Assembly: GCA_937876395.1 (NCBI GenBank) | Contig: CALEIM010000127.1 | Coordinates: 32,782 to 96,781, forward strand | Length of the DNA stretch: 64,000 nt | Direction: 5' to 3' | DNA from: an uncultured Wenzhouxiangella sp. | GTDB taxonomy: Bacteria > Pseudomonadota > Gammaproteobacteria > Xanthomonadales > Wenzhouxiangellaceae | In this document: positions 37,367 through 50,588 of the stretch, one piece after another | Layout of the letters: each line of letters begins with the position of its first letter | Position numbering within the stretch: position 1 is the first letter of the stretch | The notes under the pieces: generated by a model | The model's database searches: none | What the model saw: only the letters and a program-made list of their open reading frames with translations | Told to the model about the DNA's origin: nothing | Made by a program: the position numbers and the translations under genes

Positions 37367-38199
37367 CAGAGCAACGGGCCCGTATCGTGGCCGTAACCAA
37401 CCAGAAAGGCGGCGTGGGCAAGACCACCACCGCCGTCAACCTCGCCGCCGGCCTGGCCGAGCTCAAGCGCCGCGTTCTGCTGGTTGATCTGGACCCTCAG
37501 GGCAATGCCACGACCGGTTCAGGGGTTGAACTTGCGCCCGATCAGAACACCCTGTGCGAAGTGCTTTTAGGTGAATGCAGCGCTGCTGAAGCCCGCGTCC
37601 GGGCCGACTCCATGGGCTTTGACCTGCTGCCGGCCAATGGTGATTTGACCGCTGCCGAAGTCGCTCTGATGGAAAAGGACGAGCGCGCCAGCGTGCTTGA
37701 TTCGGCGCTGGAAAAGGCCGCCCGGCGCTATCAGCACATCATCATCGACTGCCCGCCGGCGCTCAATGTGCTGACGCTGAACGCCCTGACGGCGGCCGAT
37801 TCGGTGCTCATCCCGATGCAGTGCGAGTACTACGCCCTGGAGGGCTTGAGCGCCCTGCTCAGCACCATCGAGCAGATTCAGCAAACGGTCAATCCCGAGC
37901 TGCGCATCGAAGGCCTGGTGCGGACCATGTTCGACGTGCGCAACAACCTGTCGGGTGCGGTCTCGCGCCAGCTTGCCGAGCACTTCGGCGACAAACTATA
38001 TGCCACGGTCATACCGCGCAACGTGCGCGTGGCCGAAGCGCCCAGCTATGGCCAGTCGGTCATCCATTACGATCGCGACTCGCGCGGTGCGGTGGCCTAT
38101 CTTGGCCTGGCCGGCGAATACCTGCGCCGGATGGGTGAGGCGGCGCGATCATCAACCGTGACCGCAGCCGATTTGGCCGGCGAAGAGCAACGAGCCTGA
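37363..38199 (+). CDS. parA: chromosome-partitioning ATPase ParA (Soj)
   Basis: A 278-aa deviant-Walker ATPase that forms nucleoid-bound gradients and moves ParB-parS complexes. The deviant Walker A is KGGVGKTTTAVN near the start, switch motif DLDPQGNAT and Walker B IIIDCPPAL. There is no N-terminal DNA-binding extension, so it is the chromosomal (Soj) type. Translation is coupled to rsmG through ATGA. parB follows after 15 bases. Confidence 0.97.
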   Translation: MTEQRARIVAVTNQKGGVGKTTTAVNLAAGLAELKRRVLLVDLDPQGNATTGSGVELAPDQNTLCEVLLGECSAAEARVRADSMGFDLLPANGDLTAAEVALMEKDERASVLDSALEKAARRYQHIIIDCPPALNVLTLNALTAADSVLIPMQCEYYALEGLSALLSTIEQIQQTVNPELRIEGLVRTMFDVRNNLSGAVSRQLAEHFGDKLYATVIPRNVRVAEAPSYGQSVIHYDRDSRGAVAYLGLAGEYLRRMGEAARSSTVTAADLAGEEQRA

Positions 38200-38214
38200 G
38201 GAAAGACCTGAGAC

Positions 38215-39102
38215 ATGGCCGCATCACGCAAAAAGAATCCCCTGGGCCGCAATCTCGACGCCCTGCTGAACAAGACCCGGGCCGCGGCTGAACAGGCCAG
38301 TCCCGACGGTCGGATTACCGATCTCATGGAGTTGCCGGTCGAGGCTATCGAGCCCGGCCGTTACCAGCCGCGCTCGGCCATGGATCCCGAGCGGCTCCAG
38401 GAACTGGCCGACTCAATCAGCGCCCAGGGTCTGGTTCAGCCGGTGGTGGTTCGTCCGCTGGCCCGTGCCGGCCGCTACGAGCTGATCGCCGGGGAACGCC
38501 GCTGGCGGGCCTGCCAGATGGCCGGCATGACCACCATCCCCGCACTGGTACGCGAGATTGCCGACGAGGCCACCCTGGCACTCGCCTTGATCGAAAACAT
38601 CCAGCGCGAAGACCTCAATCCACTCGAAGAGGCCGTCGCCCTGCGCCGCCTGATCGAGGAATTCGGCCTGACCCACGAGCAGGCCGCAAAAAGCGTTGGC
38701 CGTTCGCGTGCCTCGGTCAGCAACCTGCTCAGACTCATGGAACTGGCACCGGAAGTGCGCGAAATGCTCGATCACCGCCAGCTCGACATGGGCCATGCCC
38801 GGGCGCTGCTCAGTCTGGAGCGCCACGACCAGATCCGCGCCGCCCGCGAAGTCGTCGACAAGGACTTGTCCGTACGCCAGGCCGAAGCGCTGGTGCGCCG
38901 CATCCGCGCCGCCGACGAGCGCCCGGTCAAACCTCGAGCGCCCGGCAAGTCGGTCGATATCGAGCGTCTTGAACAGGAGCTGACCGAAGTCCTGTGCGCT
39001 CCGGTCAGTCTCCGACATGCGGATTCAGGAAAAGGCCAGCTCACCATCCGCTACACCAGCCTGGACGAACTCGACGGTCTGCTCGAACGCTTCAGGCGCT
39101 GA
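38215..39102 (+). CDS. parB: chromosome-partitioning protein ParB (Spo0J)
   Basis: A 295-aa CTP-dependent DNA clamp that loads at parS and spreads. It has the ParA-contact N-terminus (RNLDALLNKTR), the CTP-binding sulfiredoxin-like block with GERRWRACQMAG, and ENIQREDLNPLEEA. A helix-turn-helix (HEQAAKSVGRSRASVSNLL) and a C-terminal dimerisation part follow. I did not find a parS-like palindrome (TGTTTCACGTGAAACA) in the window by reading. Converges with the small XRE gene. Confidence 0.97.
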   Translation: MAASRKKNPLGRNLDALLNKTRAAAEQASPDGRITDLMELPVEAIEPGRYQPRSAMDPERLQELADSISAQGLVQPVVVRPLARAGRYELIAGERRWRACQMAGMTTIPALVREIADEATLALALIENIQREDLNPLEEAVALRRLIEEFGLTHEQAAKSVGRSRASVSNLLRLMELAPEVREMLDHRQLDMGHARALLSLERHDQIRAAREVVDKDLSVRQAEALVRRIRAADERPVKPRAPGKSVDIERLEQELTEVLCAPVSLRHADSGKGQLTIRYTSLDELDGLLERFRR

Positions 39103-39123
39103 CGGGCAGCGAGCAGATTCAGA

Positions 39124-39330
39124 TCAAATCAGCCAGAAAATCGATTCGACCGGCTGCTCCAGGCTGCGGGCAATTTTCAGCGCCACTTCCAGCGACGGGC
39201 TGTAGCGGCCTTTTTCAATGGCGATGATGGTCTGCCGCGTCACGCCAGCGGCGGCGGCCAGCTCCTGCTGAGTCATGTCCTTCTCACCCTGACGCAGGCT
39301 GCGCACGCGGTTGTCAACTGCTGCAGCCAT
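39124..39330 (-). CDS. small XRE-family transcriptional regulator
   Basis: A 68-aa protein that is just a helix-turn-helix (TQQELAAAAGVTRQTIIAIE) of the short XRE type, often found with a membrane protein gene and lacking a ligand domain. It lies two bases after the membrane-protein gene, so both are one transcript. The open frame starts at 39438 but only ATG 39330 gives the family's N-terminus and avoids the overlap. It probably represses the promoter at 39836-39864; this is inference from the common arrangement. Confidence 0.88.
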   Translation of the reverse strand: MAAAVDNRVRSLRQGEKDMTQQELAAAAGVTRQTIIAIEKGRYSPSLEVALKIARSLEQPVESIFWLI

Positions 39331-39332
39331 TT

Positions 39333-39782
39333 TTAGATGCCCCGGCGGTGATACCAGATGGTGGTGCACAGCTCGACGAGCACAGAGATGAATACGGCAA
39401 ACAGCAGCGCGGTGGCGATCACGGTCGGCTGCTGCCACAGCGGATCGCTGAACGTGCCGCCGATGATGATGTGCAAGACCACAGTAATGACGCCAAAGCC
39501 GAGCACGTTGCCGTAGATATTACCGGCTCGCCAGGCGATCAGACGCTCACGCTCATCATCTTTGCCATCGCTGCGCGACAGCGCCGCCACAATGATGTGA
39601 TAGCCGCTCAATATGATAATCAGCAGCACGACAAACCCGATGCTCAGACCAAGCATGGCCACCGCTTCAAGCTGATCGGCACGCCACAGCCTCCAGGTGG
39701 ATGAAAAATACAGGCCGCCGACGACCAGCATGCAAAGCAGGGTACCCCAGGCGCTTTTTTCCTGAAATGACATGGATGACAT
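39333..39782 (-). CDS. four-helix membrane protein paired with XRE regulator
   Basis: A 149-aa protein with four predicted membrane helices and a charged loop (SRSDGKDDERERLIAWRAG) in the middle. It resembles the small DUF2178-like proteins that are cotranscribed with short XRE regulators; function unknown. AAGGA seven bases before the ATG at 39782 supports this start, although the frame is open to 39833. The gene pair sits between parB and the atp operon, which are normally adjacent. Confidence 0.75.
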   Translation of the reverse strand: MSSMSFQEKSAWGTLLCMLVVGGLYFSSTWRLWRADQLEAVAMLGLSIGFVVLLIIILSGYHIIVAALSRSDGKDDERERLIAWRAGNIYGNVLGFGVITVVLHIIIGGTFSDPLWQQPTVIATALLFAVFISVLVELCTTIWYHRRGI

Positions 39783-39835
39783 GGTTGAGTCCTTGTTTGA
39801 GTTGTCGTTGCAGTGAAGTCTGGTTTGATTCACAT

Positions 39836-39864
39836 AAAGTAATGTCTACCTTACATATTGTCAA
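39836..39864 (-). promoter_or_regulatory. promoter of the XRE/membrane-protein pair
   Basis: On the minus strand TTGACA (39864-39859) and TACTTT (39841-39836) are 17 bases apart. The spacer contains ATGT...ACAT half-sites that could be an operator for the XRE protein. Confidence 0.7.
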
Positions 39865-39932
39865 GCAAACCTGACATGTCGAGTGTCGTGCTTCAAGCGT
39901 TTTCAGCCGGCGGTCAGCATTGGCTCAGTGGC

Positions 39933-39998
39933 TGGTCAGAACAAAAGAGGAGACACTATAACTTTGTGGAAAGCGGACATTAGCGCTTTGGGCTAACA
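39933..39998 (-). mobile_element. solo right-end remnant of the IS at 19946-21366
   Basis: About 66 bp align with the last 66 bp of the intact IS, including the inner GTCAGAACAAAA, both sub-repeats and the terminal CTTTGGGCTAACA, with roughly nine differences and one indel. No transposase and no left end are nearby. It is a decayed remnant, or a short non-autonomous copy. Confidence 0.82.
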
Positions 39999-40014
39999 CA
40001 AGACCCGCTCTTGC

Positions 40015-40044
40015 TTGCCGCCAAACGTGCTCTGATGTTACAAT
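40015..40044 (+). promoter_or_regulatory. promoter of the ATP synthase operon
   Basis: TTGCCG (40015-40020) and TACAAT (40039-40044) are 18 bases apart. Transcription would start near 40051, leaving a leader of ~125 nt before atpI. The -35 lies exactly 16 bases from the IS remnant's outer end. Confidence 0.65.
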
Positions 40045-40175
40045 CCCGCGGATTTGCAGCGCGCCGACGATTTGTTCGGCGGCTTTTGTATGCGCCGCAG
40101 GAGTGTGGGTCGCCTGAAATCGGGTTCCACAGGCCGGATCGGTGCCGATTCGATCATCCAAATCGCGCCCAGGCC

Positions 40176-41520
<1,345 letters not shown>

Positions 41521-41574
41521 GAACCCCAAGCCCTGAACTTCAGTTTCTGCTCTACAACATCAAGTCACTTTTAG

Positions 41575-41877
<303 letters not shown>

Positions 41878-41930
41878 TCGCGCCTTAACAGCCAAACCCT
41901 CCCCGAAACCTATAGAAGCAAGGTTCCTCT

Positions 41931-42404
41931 ATGCTACCGAGTATCTGGACAGTGGCCGGTCAGGCCGGCACGTTTCTGGTCTTTATCTGGGTGGTCATGA
42001 AGTTTGTCTGGCCGCCGCTGACCCAGGCCATGGAAGAACGTCGCCAGAAAATCGCCGACGGCCTGGCCCACTCCGAAGAAGCGGAGCAGGCGCTGGACCG
42101 GGCCCGGGCCGATGCCGATGAAGTGATCCGTGAAGCCCGGCGCAAGGCGGGTGACATCATTGATCAGGGCAGCAAGCGCTCGACCCAGATCATCGAGCAG
42201 GCCAAGGAAGAGGCGTTGGCTGAGCGTGACCGCCAGGTTGCCGCGGCCGACGCCGAAATCCGCCTGGCCACCAACCAGGCTCGCGAGGCACTGCGCGCGC
42301 GCCTGGCCGAGCTGGCAATTGCCGGTGCCAGCCGGGTCGTCGAGAAGGAAATCGATGTCGAGGCTCATCGCGACATGCTCGACAAGCTGGCCACGGAACT
42401 CTAA
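41931..42404 (+). CDS. atpF: F0F1 ATP synthase subunit b
   Basis: A 157-aa stator subunit. A single N-terminal membrane helix (TFLVFIWVVMKFVWPPL) is followed by a long charged coiled coil rich in Ala/Glu/Arg, ending in a delta-binding C-terminus (AHRDMLDKLATEL). It dimerises and holds the F1 head still. It is followed by atpH after three bases. Confidence 0.97.
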   Translation: MLPSIWTVAGQAGTFLVFIWVVMKFVWPPLTQAMEERRQKIADGLAHSEEAEQALDRARADADEVIREARRKAGDIIDQGSKRSTQIIEQAKEEALAERDRQVAAADAEIRLATNQAREALRARLAELAIAGASRVVEKEIDVEAHRDMLDKLATEL

Positions 42405-42407
42405 GCC

Positions 42408-42956
42408 ATGCTGAATCGGACCACGCTGGCAAGACCTTACGCCCGTGCCGCCTTCCAGGCGGCGCGGGAACGTGACGCGCTTGCATCCTGGAGCGATCGC
42501 CTGGCGATGGCCGCGTTGACTGCGGCCGACCCGGGCGTACAGCCGTTGCTCAAGGACCCGCGCCTGAGCAGCGAGCAGCTGCTGAAGCTGTTTACCGATA
42601 TCGGTCAGGATCGCTTCGATGAGGCTTTCGTCAATTTTCTCCGGGTGCTGGTGACCTATGGTCGACTCGAACTGCTCCCGGACATTCATGTCCAGTACGA
42701 GGCACTGCGGCGCGAGGCCGAAGCTCGGGTCCATGTCCTGGTGACCTCCGCCCATCCGGTCGGTGATGACGAGGCGGCCAAGCTGGGCGAACGTCTCAAG
42801 GCCCGTTTCGATCGTGAAATCGACCTGGAGATAACAGTTGATCCGGACTTGATCGGCGGCGCGGTGATCCGCACCGGCGATGAAGTCATCGACGGCAGCG
42901 TACGCGGGCGCATCGAGCGTCTGGCGCGCCAGATTGCCAATCAAGCCACGGCCTGA
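42408..42956 (+). CDS. atpH: F0F1 ATP synthase subunit delta
   Basis: A 182-aa peripheral-stalk subunit joining the b-dimer to the top of F1. It has the helical N-terminal domain starting TLARPYARAAFQAA and the C-terminal signature DPDLIGGAVIRTGDEVIDGSVRGRIERL (positions 148-175). Length is normal. atpA follows after 35 bases. Confidence 0.97.
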   Translation: MLNRTTLARPYARAAFQAARERDALASWSDRLAMAALTAADPGVQPLLKDPRLSSEQLLKLFTDIGQDRFDEAFVNFLRVLVTYGRLELLPDIHVQYEALRREAEARVHVLVTSAHPVGDDEAAKLGERLKARFDREIDLEITVDPDLIGGAVIRTGDEVIDGSVRGRIERLARQIANQATA

Positions 42957-42991
42957 ACTGAATTCAGACTAGATTCCCAAGGAATGCAAGC

Positions 42992-44539
42992 ATGCAACAG
43001 AGCCTCAACCCCACTGAAATTTCCGAACTGATCCGCCAGCGCGTAGAACAGTTCGAGGTCTCCTCCGAAGCCCGTACCGAGGGTTTGGTGGTCAGCGTGT
43101 CCGACGGCATTTGCCGCCTGCACGGTCTGGCCGATGTCATGCAGGGTGAAATGATTGAATTCCCCGGTGACACCTTTGGCCTGGCGCTAAACCTTGAGCG
43201 CGATTCGGTGGGTGCCGTCATCATGGGTGACTACACCCATATCAAGGAAGGTGACAAGGTTCGCTGCACCGGCCGTATTCTGGAAGTGCCGGTCGGCCCC
43301 GGTCTGCTCGGTCGCGTCGTCGATGCCCTGGGCAACCCGATCGACGGAAATGGTCCGGTTGAAAACGACGGATTTGAGCCGATTGAAAAAATTGCGCCGG
43401 GCGTGATCACCCGCCAGAGCGTTGACCAGCCGGTCCAGACCGGCCTGAAGTCAATTGACGCCATGGTGCCGGTTGGCCGCGGCCAGCGCGAACTGATCAT
43501 TGGCGACCGTCAGACCGGCAAGACCGCGGTGGCGATCGATGCGATCATCAACCAGAAGGGTACCGGCATCAAGTGCATCTACGTGGCGGTCGGCCAGAAG
43601 GCTTCTTCGGTCGCCAACGTGGTGCGCAAGCTCGAAGAGCACGGCGCCATGGATCACACCATTGTGGTCGCCGCCAACGCCGCCGAATCGGCCGCGCTGC
43701 AGTACATCGCACCCTATTCCGGTTGCGCCATGGGCGAGTATTTCCGCGATCGCGGTGAAGACGCCCTGATCGTTTATGACGACCTGTCCAAGCAGGCCGT
43801 CGCCTATCGCCAGGTCTCGCTGCTGCTGCGTCGCCCGCCCGGCCGTGAAGCCTATCCCGGTGACGTGTTCTACCTCCACTCGCGTCTGCTTGAGCGCGCC
43901 GCCCGGGTCAACGCCGATTATGTCGAAAAGCACACCAATGGCGAGGTCAAGGGCAAGACCGGCTCACTGACTGCGCTGCCAATCATCGAAACCCAGGCCG
44001 GTGACGTGTCCGCGTTCGTTCCGACCAACGTAATCTCGATCACTGACGGTCAGATCTTTCTGGAAACCGACCTGTTCAACGCCGGTATCCGGCCGGCCAT
44101 CAACGCCGGTCTGTCAGTTTCGCGTGTCGGTGGTGCAGCCCAGACCAAGGTGGTCAAGAAGCTCGGCGGCGGCGTTCGCCTGGCACTCGCCCAGTACCGT
44201 GAGCTGGCGGCCTTCTCGCAGTTTGCTTCCGACCTGGACGAGGCGACCCGCAAGCAGCTTGAGCGCGGCCAGCGCATCATGGAACTGATGAAGCAGCCGC
44301 AATACTCGCCGCTGTCGGTGGCCGAAATGGCGGTCAGCCTGTTTTCCGGCAACGAGGGTTATCTGGATGATCTGCCGCTGAACAAGGTCGTACCTTTCGA
44401 GCGCGCCTTGCTTGATCACATGGCCAACAACCACCAGGCACTGCTGGAAAAGATCAACAGCACCGGTGACTGGAATGATGAGCTGGCCGCAGAAATGAAA
44501 GCCGCGCTGGACGACTTCAAGGCCACGGGTAGCTGGTGA
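42992..44539 (+). CDS. atpA: F0F1 ATP synthase subunit alpha
   Basis: A 515-aa non-catalytic nucleotide-binding subunit of F1. The P-loop is GDRQTGKTA (about residues 169-177). Other family signatures are [20 protein letters not shown] and [17 protein letters not shown] (the alpha/beta signature). Length equals that of E. coli within two residues. The start ATG at 42992 follows AAGGAATGC. Confidence 0.98.
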   Translation: MQQSLNPTEISELIRQRVEQFEVSSEARTEGLVVSVSDGICRLHGLADVMQGEMIEFPGDTFGLALNLERDSVGAVIMGDYTHIKEGDKVRCTGRILEVPVGPGLLGRVVDALGNPIDGNGPVENDGFEPIEKIAPGVITRQSVDQPVQTGLKSIDAMVPVGRGQRELIIGDRQTGKTAVAIDAIINQKGTGIKCIYVAVGQKASSVANVVRKLEEHGAMDHTIVVAANAAESAALQYIAPYSGCAMGEYFRDRGEDALIVYDDLSKQAVAYRQVSLLLRRPPGREAYPGDVFYLHSRLLERAARVNADYVEKHTNGEVKGKTGSLTALPIIETQAGDVSAFVPTNVISITDGQIFLETDLFNAGIRPAINAGLSVSRVGGAAQTKVVKKLGGGVRLALAQYRELAAFSQFASDLDEATRKQLERGQRIMELMKQPQYSPLSVAEMAVSLFSGNEGYLDDLPLNKVVPFERALLDHMANNHQALLEKINSTGDWNDELAAEMKAALDDFKATGSW

Positions 44540-44612
44540 GTCCGCGCCGTGACAGGCCAGGCGGGCATCCAGGCATGAGCATCAACCACCCAGTCAATCA
44601 GGACAGATCAAC

Positions 44613-45476
44613 ATGAGCGGCTCCCGGGAAATCGTCGGCAAAATCAAAAGTGTTCAGAACACGCGCAAAGTGACGCGTGCGCTGGAGATGGTTTCTGCCA
44701 GCAAGATCCGCAAAGCCCAGGATTTGATGCAGGAATCCAGGCCGTATGCGCGGATGATGCGCCAGATCATCGGCCACCTGGCCCATGCCAAGCTGGAAGT
44801 ATCACATCCGTTCACGGTCGAGCGACCGGAAGTGCGGCGCGTGGGCTACATCGTGATTGCCACCGATCGAGGTCTGTGTGGCGGCCTGAACAACAACATG
44901 TTCAGGCGTCTGCTGGCTGAGTTTCGAGCCTGGGAAGAAAAGGGCGTGGAGGTCACCACGGTCATCATCGGTCGCAAGGCGGCCCAGTTTTTCCGCCGCC
45001 TCAAGGTCGATATTCGCGCCAGCGCCCAGGATCTTGGCGAACAGCCGCGCCTGGAAGATCTGATCGGCTCAATCAAGGTCGTTCTCGACGACTATCGTGA
45101 AGAGCGTCTGGACCGGCTCTACGTCAGCTACAACCAGTTCGTCAACACCATGACCCAGAAGGTCACGATGGACCAGCTTCTGCCGCTGCCGCCGTCCGAT
45201 GAAGACAATCTCAAGCAGTACTGGGATTATCTCTACGAGCCCAGCGCGGATGCTCTGCTCGACGATCTTCTGGTCCGCTATATCGAATCCATGGTGTACC
45301 AGGCCACTCTGGAAAACCTGGCCAGCGAACACGCCGCGCGCATGGTGGCCATGAAGAGTGCTTCGGATAATGCGAGCAACCTGATCGATGACCTCCGGCT
45401 GGTCTACAACAAGGCCCGCCAGGCAGCGATCACCCAGGAAATCTCGGAGATCGTCGGCGGTGCGGCCGCTGTGTGA
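44613..45476 (+). CDS. atpG: F0F1 ATP synthase subunit gamma
   Basis: A 287-aa central rotor shaft. N- and C-terminal helices form the coiled coil ([22 protein letters not shown] at start, ending in [15 protein letters not shown]), with a Rossmann-like middle carrying [12 protein letters not shown]. There are 73 bases between it and atpA, and 137 bases with a structured repeat before atpD. Confidence 0.98.
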   Translation: MSGSREIVGKIKSVQNTRKVTRALEMVSASKIRKAQDLMQESRPYARMMRQIIGHLAHAKLEVSHPFTVERPEVRRVGYIVIATDRGLCGGLNNNMFRRLLAEFRAWEEKGVEVTTVIIGRKAAQFFRRLKVDIRASAQDLGEQPRLEDLIGSIKVVLDDYREERLDRLYVSYNQFVNTMTQKVTMDQLLPLPPSDEDNLKQYWDYLYEPSADALLDDLLVRYIESMVYQATLENLASEHAARMVAMKSASDNASNLIDDLRLVYNKARQAAITQEISEIVGGAAAV

Positions 45477-45480
45477 TTTG

Positions 45481-45539
45481 AGGTGGAAGGTCGGAGGTCG
45501 GAAGGCCGACCAAAAGACCGAGCGACCAAAAAACCACCT
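45481..45539 (+). repeat. structured repeat between atpG and atpD
   Basis: GGTCGG repeats: a tight hairpin GGTCGG-AAGG-CCGACC (45496-45511) lies inside outer arms AGGTGG (45481-45486) and CCACCT (45534-45539). It is the largest gap in the atp operon apart from the leader, and it precedes the gene for a 3-copy subunit. Confidence 0.6.
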
Positions 45540-45610
45540 TTACGGCAAAATTTTGCACAAAACCGGGCTTCAATGTGTGTCACAGCGAAGCCGCCCAAAT
45601 TGAGGAATAA

Positions 45611-47005
<1,395 letters not shown>

Positions 47006-47051
47006 CAGCGGCCATCCCGGCGTCATTCACCAAACATCCTGAGAGTAGACG

Positions 47052-47477
47052 ATGGCTTCAACCATACATTGCGATATCGTCAGTGCCGAAGCGGAGATCT
47101 TTTCCGGCGCGGCGGCCATGGTCATTGTGCCGGGTGAGCAGGGCGATCTTGGCATTACCCCACGTCACGCGCCCTTACTGACGCGGCTGCGAGCCGGCCA
47201 GGTCCGCGTGATGCTGCCCGACGGCGAAGAAGAGTTCTACTACATCTCCGGCGGCATGCTCGAAATCCAGCCGCACGTGGTCAGCGTCCTGTCGGATACC
47301 GCTCAGCGCGCTGGCGATCTCGACGAGGCTGCAGCACTCAAAGCCAAGGAAGACGCCGAGCGCGCCATTGCCGATCGCGGCGCCGGCGTGGAAGTGGCCC
47401 AAGCCCAGGCCCAACTGGCTCAGGCCATGGCCCAACTTGCTGCCCTTGAGCGGTTCCGCAAGAAACTCAAGCGCTGA
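47052..47477 (+). CDS. atpC: F0F1 ATP synthase subunit epsilon
   Basis: A 141-aa central-stalk subunit. The N-terminal beta-sandwich begins with [17 protein letters not shown] and contains [16 protein letters not shown]-terminal helical hairpin rich in Ala/Gln can rise to inhibit ATP hydrolysis. It is the last gene of the operon and is followed by a clear terminator. Confidence 0.97.
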   Translation: MASTIHCDIVSAEAEIFSGAAAMVIVPGEQGDLGITPRHAPLLTRLRAGQVRVMLPDGEEEFYYISGGMLEIQPHVVSVLSDTAQRAGDLDEAAALKAKEDAERAIADRGAGVEVAQAQAQLAQAMAQLAALERFRKKLKR

Positions 47478-47504
47478 TCGGTCCCGCACCAGCCTGCACT
47501 GCAA

Positions 47505-47537
47505 AATGCCCCGCCCACCGGTCGGGGCATTTTTTTA
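47505..47537 (+). terminator. terminator of the atp operon
   Basis: Stem AAATGCCCCG/CGGGGCATTT with a nine-base loop is followed by an uninterrupted T-run, 28 bases after atpC. Confidence 0.93.
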
Positions 47538-47610
47538 TGCCGCCTGTGGTCAAAAGCCCTGATCTGCTATTCTGGGCAAGCATATAACCAAAGGGTGAAA
47601 GGAGAAGATC

Positions 47611-48024
47611 ATGGCGCGACCGTTTACGGCTGGCTTGATCATGCTTCTGGTCATCGGCTTGGCGGGCTGCGACGGGGCAGGCGATCTGCCCGACAACGCG
47701 CGCCTGCTCGACGCGTTTGTACAGGGGCGCACGGGGGTCTGGATCAGTGGCCACGGAACCGTGTCTCAGCTGGTCGGCGATGAAACCATTTCAGGCGAGC
47801 TCTATCAGCGCATCGTCATTCAGGTCGACGCCAGCCTGGCGCTGGTGGTGCGTCACTCCATTGAGCGTTCCGAGCGGGTACCGATCGCCCTGGGTGACAC
47901 GATCGCCTTCCAGGGCCGCTACGAATGGAACGGCCGCGGCGGGGTCCTCACCCAGACCCACCACGACCCGGACGCCCCCGGTAGCGGCGGCTGGATCCGG
48001 CATCGCGGCCAGCTCTACGACTAA
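47611..48024 (+). CDS. DUF3465 lipoprotein
   Basis: A 137-aa exported lipoprotein (LLVIGLAGC, Cys20). The mature part matches DUF3465: GHGTVSQLV near the start, GDTIAFQGRYEWNGRGG, and the closing TQTHHDP plus GWIRHRGQLYD. The family looks like a small OB-type beta barrel; function unknown, although the conserved histidines could bind metal or nucleic acid. AGGAGA lies seven bases upstream. Monocistronic, between the atp terminator and a convergent gene. Confidence 0.85.
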   Translation: MARPFTAGLIMLLVIGLAGCDGAGDLPDNARLLDAFVQGRTGVWISGHGTVSQLVGDETISGELYQRIVIQVDASLALVVRHSIERSERVPIALGDTIAFQGRYEWNGRGGVLTQTHHDPDAPGSGGWIRHRGQLYD

Positions 48025-48067
48025 TGTCGCGCGGCTGGGGCGGCGCGCACCTCGGGAAAAGCTGACC

Positions 48068-48760
48068 TCAGGGCTGATCGCCGCTGTAGCGGATCACTTC
48101 TGCACCACTGACCGCGCCGATCTCCGCCGTTTCATGAACATACAGCTCAACTTCGCGGGCAAAGCTCAACTCACCGTCGACCCGACTGCCGGCCGCAACC
48201 ACGATCCGGGGTGCCGAGCTGGTGTTGAAGGACATGCCTCGCGGACGCTTCACCTCAAGCGGGCCAGCCAGATGGCTGTCCGGGCCGAGGGTCACTGAGC
48301 TGTTGTAGGTCACCAGGCCGCCAGCCCGAGTCCCGGGCAACTGGATGAGCCCGTTGACCGACTCGATCTGGCCGCCGATGGTGGTCCCGTTCTCGGTTTC
48401 GATGCGGCCATTGACCGTTGCAATTGAGCCGGACACCTGTACGTTTTCGCCCAGGCGGATGCCGCCGTTGACGTTTTCGATGCTGCCATCGACAACGACA
48501 TCGGAAGCAAGCTCGATCGTACCATTGACGTTCTCGATCTGTTCCAGTCGGGAACCGGGGCCAACCCGAATGCCGCCGTTGACGCTGCTGACCTCGCCGT
48601 TGACCTGGCAATCCCGGCCAATGTCAATGCGCCCGTTGACGACCGAAATGTCACCGTTGAGGATTGATTCATCCTCCAGAGTGAAGCCGTCAGCCAGCGC
48701 CCCGCAGGCGCTCAGGCCGACGACAAGAGCAATCAGGGACAGGTAGCGCAGGATCGTCAT
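48068..48760 (-). CDS. repeat-rich beta-solenoid lipoprotein (bactofilin-like)
   Basis: A 230-aa lipoprotein (LVVGLSACG, lipidated Cys). About six repeats of ~18 residues with the core VNGxI (e.g. VVNGRIDIG, SVNGGIRVG, NVNGTIELA, NVNGGIRLG) span roughly residues 35-140, as expected of a beta-solenoid. Polymer-forming bactofilins and DUF4097-like adhesin folds share this style; the lipid anchor is unlike cytosolic bactofilins. GGAGA seven bases before ATG 48760 decides the start among three ATGs. Function unknown, perhaps an envelope scaffold. Confidence 0.72.
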   Translation of the reverse strand: MTILRYLSLIALVVGLSACGALADGFTLEDESILNGDISVVNGRIDIGRDCQVNGEVSSVNGGIRVGPGSRLEQIENVNGTIELASDVVVDGSIENVNGGIRLGENVQVSGSIATVNGRIETENGTTIGGQIESVNGLIQLPGTRAGGLVTYNSSVTLGPDSHLAGPLEVKRPRGMSFNTSSAPRIVVAAGSRVDGELSFAREVELYVHETAEIGAVSGAEVIRYSGDQP

Positions 48761-48908
48761 GGTCATTTCTCCGAGTGGGCAGTGCAAGGCCATTCTGCAG
48801 CAAAGCACCCGTCGGATGCCAGTGCCTGAAGTCACGGCCGGTTGCGGCGGGATGCAACTGATACGCCGGCCGGGTTAATATTGCTGCCAAGGCTACGAGG
48901 GCGAATTA

Positions 48909-49112
48909 TTGACCAACAACATGGCTGAACTGAGCGGCCGACTTCATGAGCTACGCCAGGAACACCGCGATCTTGACCAGGCCATCGAACGGATGACCGA
49001 AGATCCGGCTGTCGACCAGCTGCGGCTGCGCCGGCTCAAAAAGCGCAAGCTGCGCCTGCGTGACCAGATTGCCTGGTACGAAAGTCACCTGATCCCCGAT
49101 CTGGACGCCTGA
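48909..49112 (+). CDS. YdcH/DUF465 family small protein
   Basis: A 67-aa charged helical hairpin typical of DUF465: LHELRQEHRDLDQAIERM and LKKRKLRLRDQI. Function of the family is unknown. The start is either TTG 48909 (AGGGCG nine bases upstream) or ATG 48921; the TTG is kept because of the better ribosome site. Confidence 0.8.
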   Translation: MTNNMAELSGRLHELRQEHRDLDQAIERMTEDPAVDQLRLRRLKKRKLRLRDQIAWYESHLIPDLDA

Positions 49113-49208
49113 ACCGGTTACTTGCGGATGTTCCGCATCGCGCCGCACTTGACCGCAGCCCCGTAACAGTCGATCCTTGCAGCTTCTTCGCTCCAACAAG
49201 GAATCATC

Positions 49209-49388
49209 ATGGGAATTGAAGTCACCGGTATTCTTGGCCTGATCTGGCTGCTCATCATCATCTGGGCGATCATCAAGGTTGCCTCAAGTTCGGCCGGAAC
49301 CGGCGCCAAGCTGCTGTGGATTCTGTTGCTCCTGTTCGTGCCTCTGCTGGGCCTGATTCTGTGGCTGTTGCTCGGACCCAAAGGCTAG
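49209..49388 (+). CDS. PLDc_N-type two-helix membrane protein
   Basis: A 59-aa protein with two membrane helices and the PLDc_N pattern KLLWILLLLFVPLLGLILW followed by a short GPKG tail. The domain is found at the N-terminus of phospholipase D-type proteins but is here alone; role unknown. AAGGA lies six bases upstream. Its stop is one base before the convergent tyrS stop. Confidence 0.82.
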   Translation: MGIEVTGILGLIWLLIIIWAIIKVASSSAGTGAKLLWILLLLFVPLLGLILWLLLGPKG

Positions 49389-50579
<1,191 letters not shown>

Positions 50580-50588
50580 TATTTTTGG

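Noticed and set aside
36600..39200. parS site near parAB
   Set aside because: No sequence close to TGTTTCACGTGAAACA was found by reading; only unrelated half-matches such as one near 2730.
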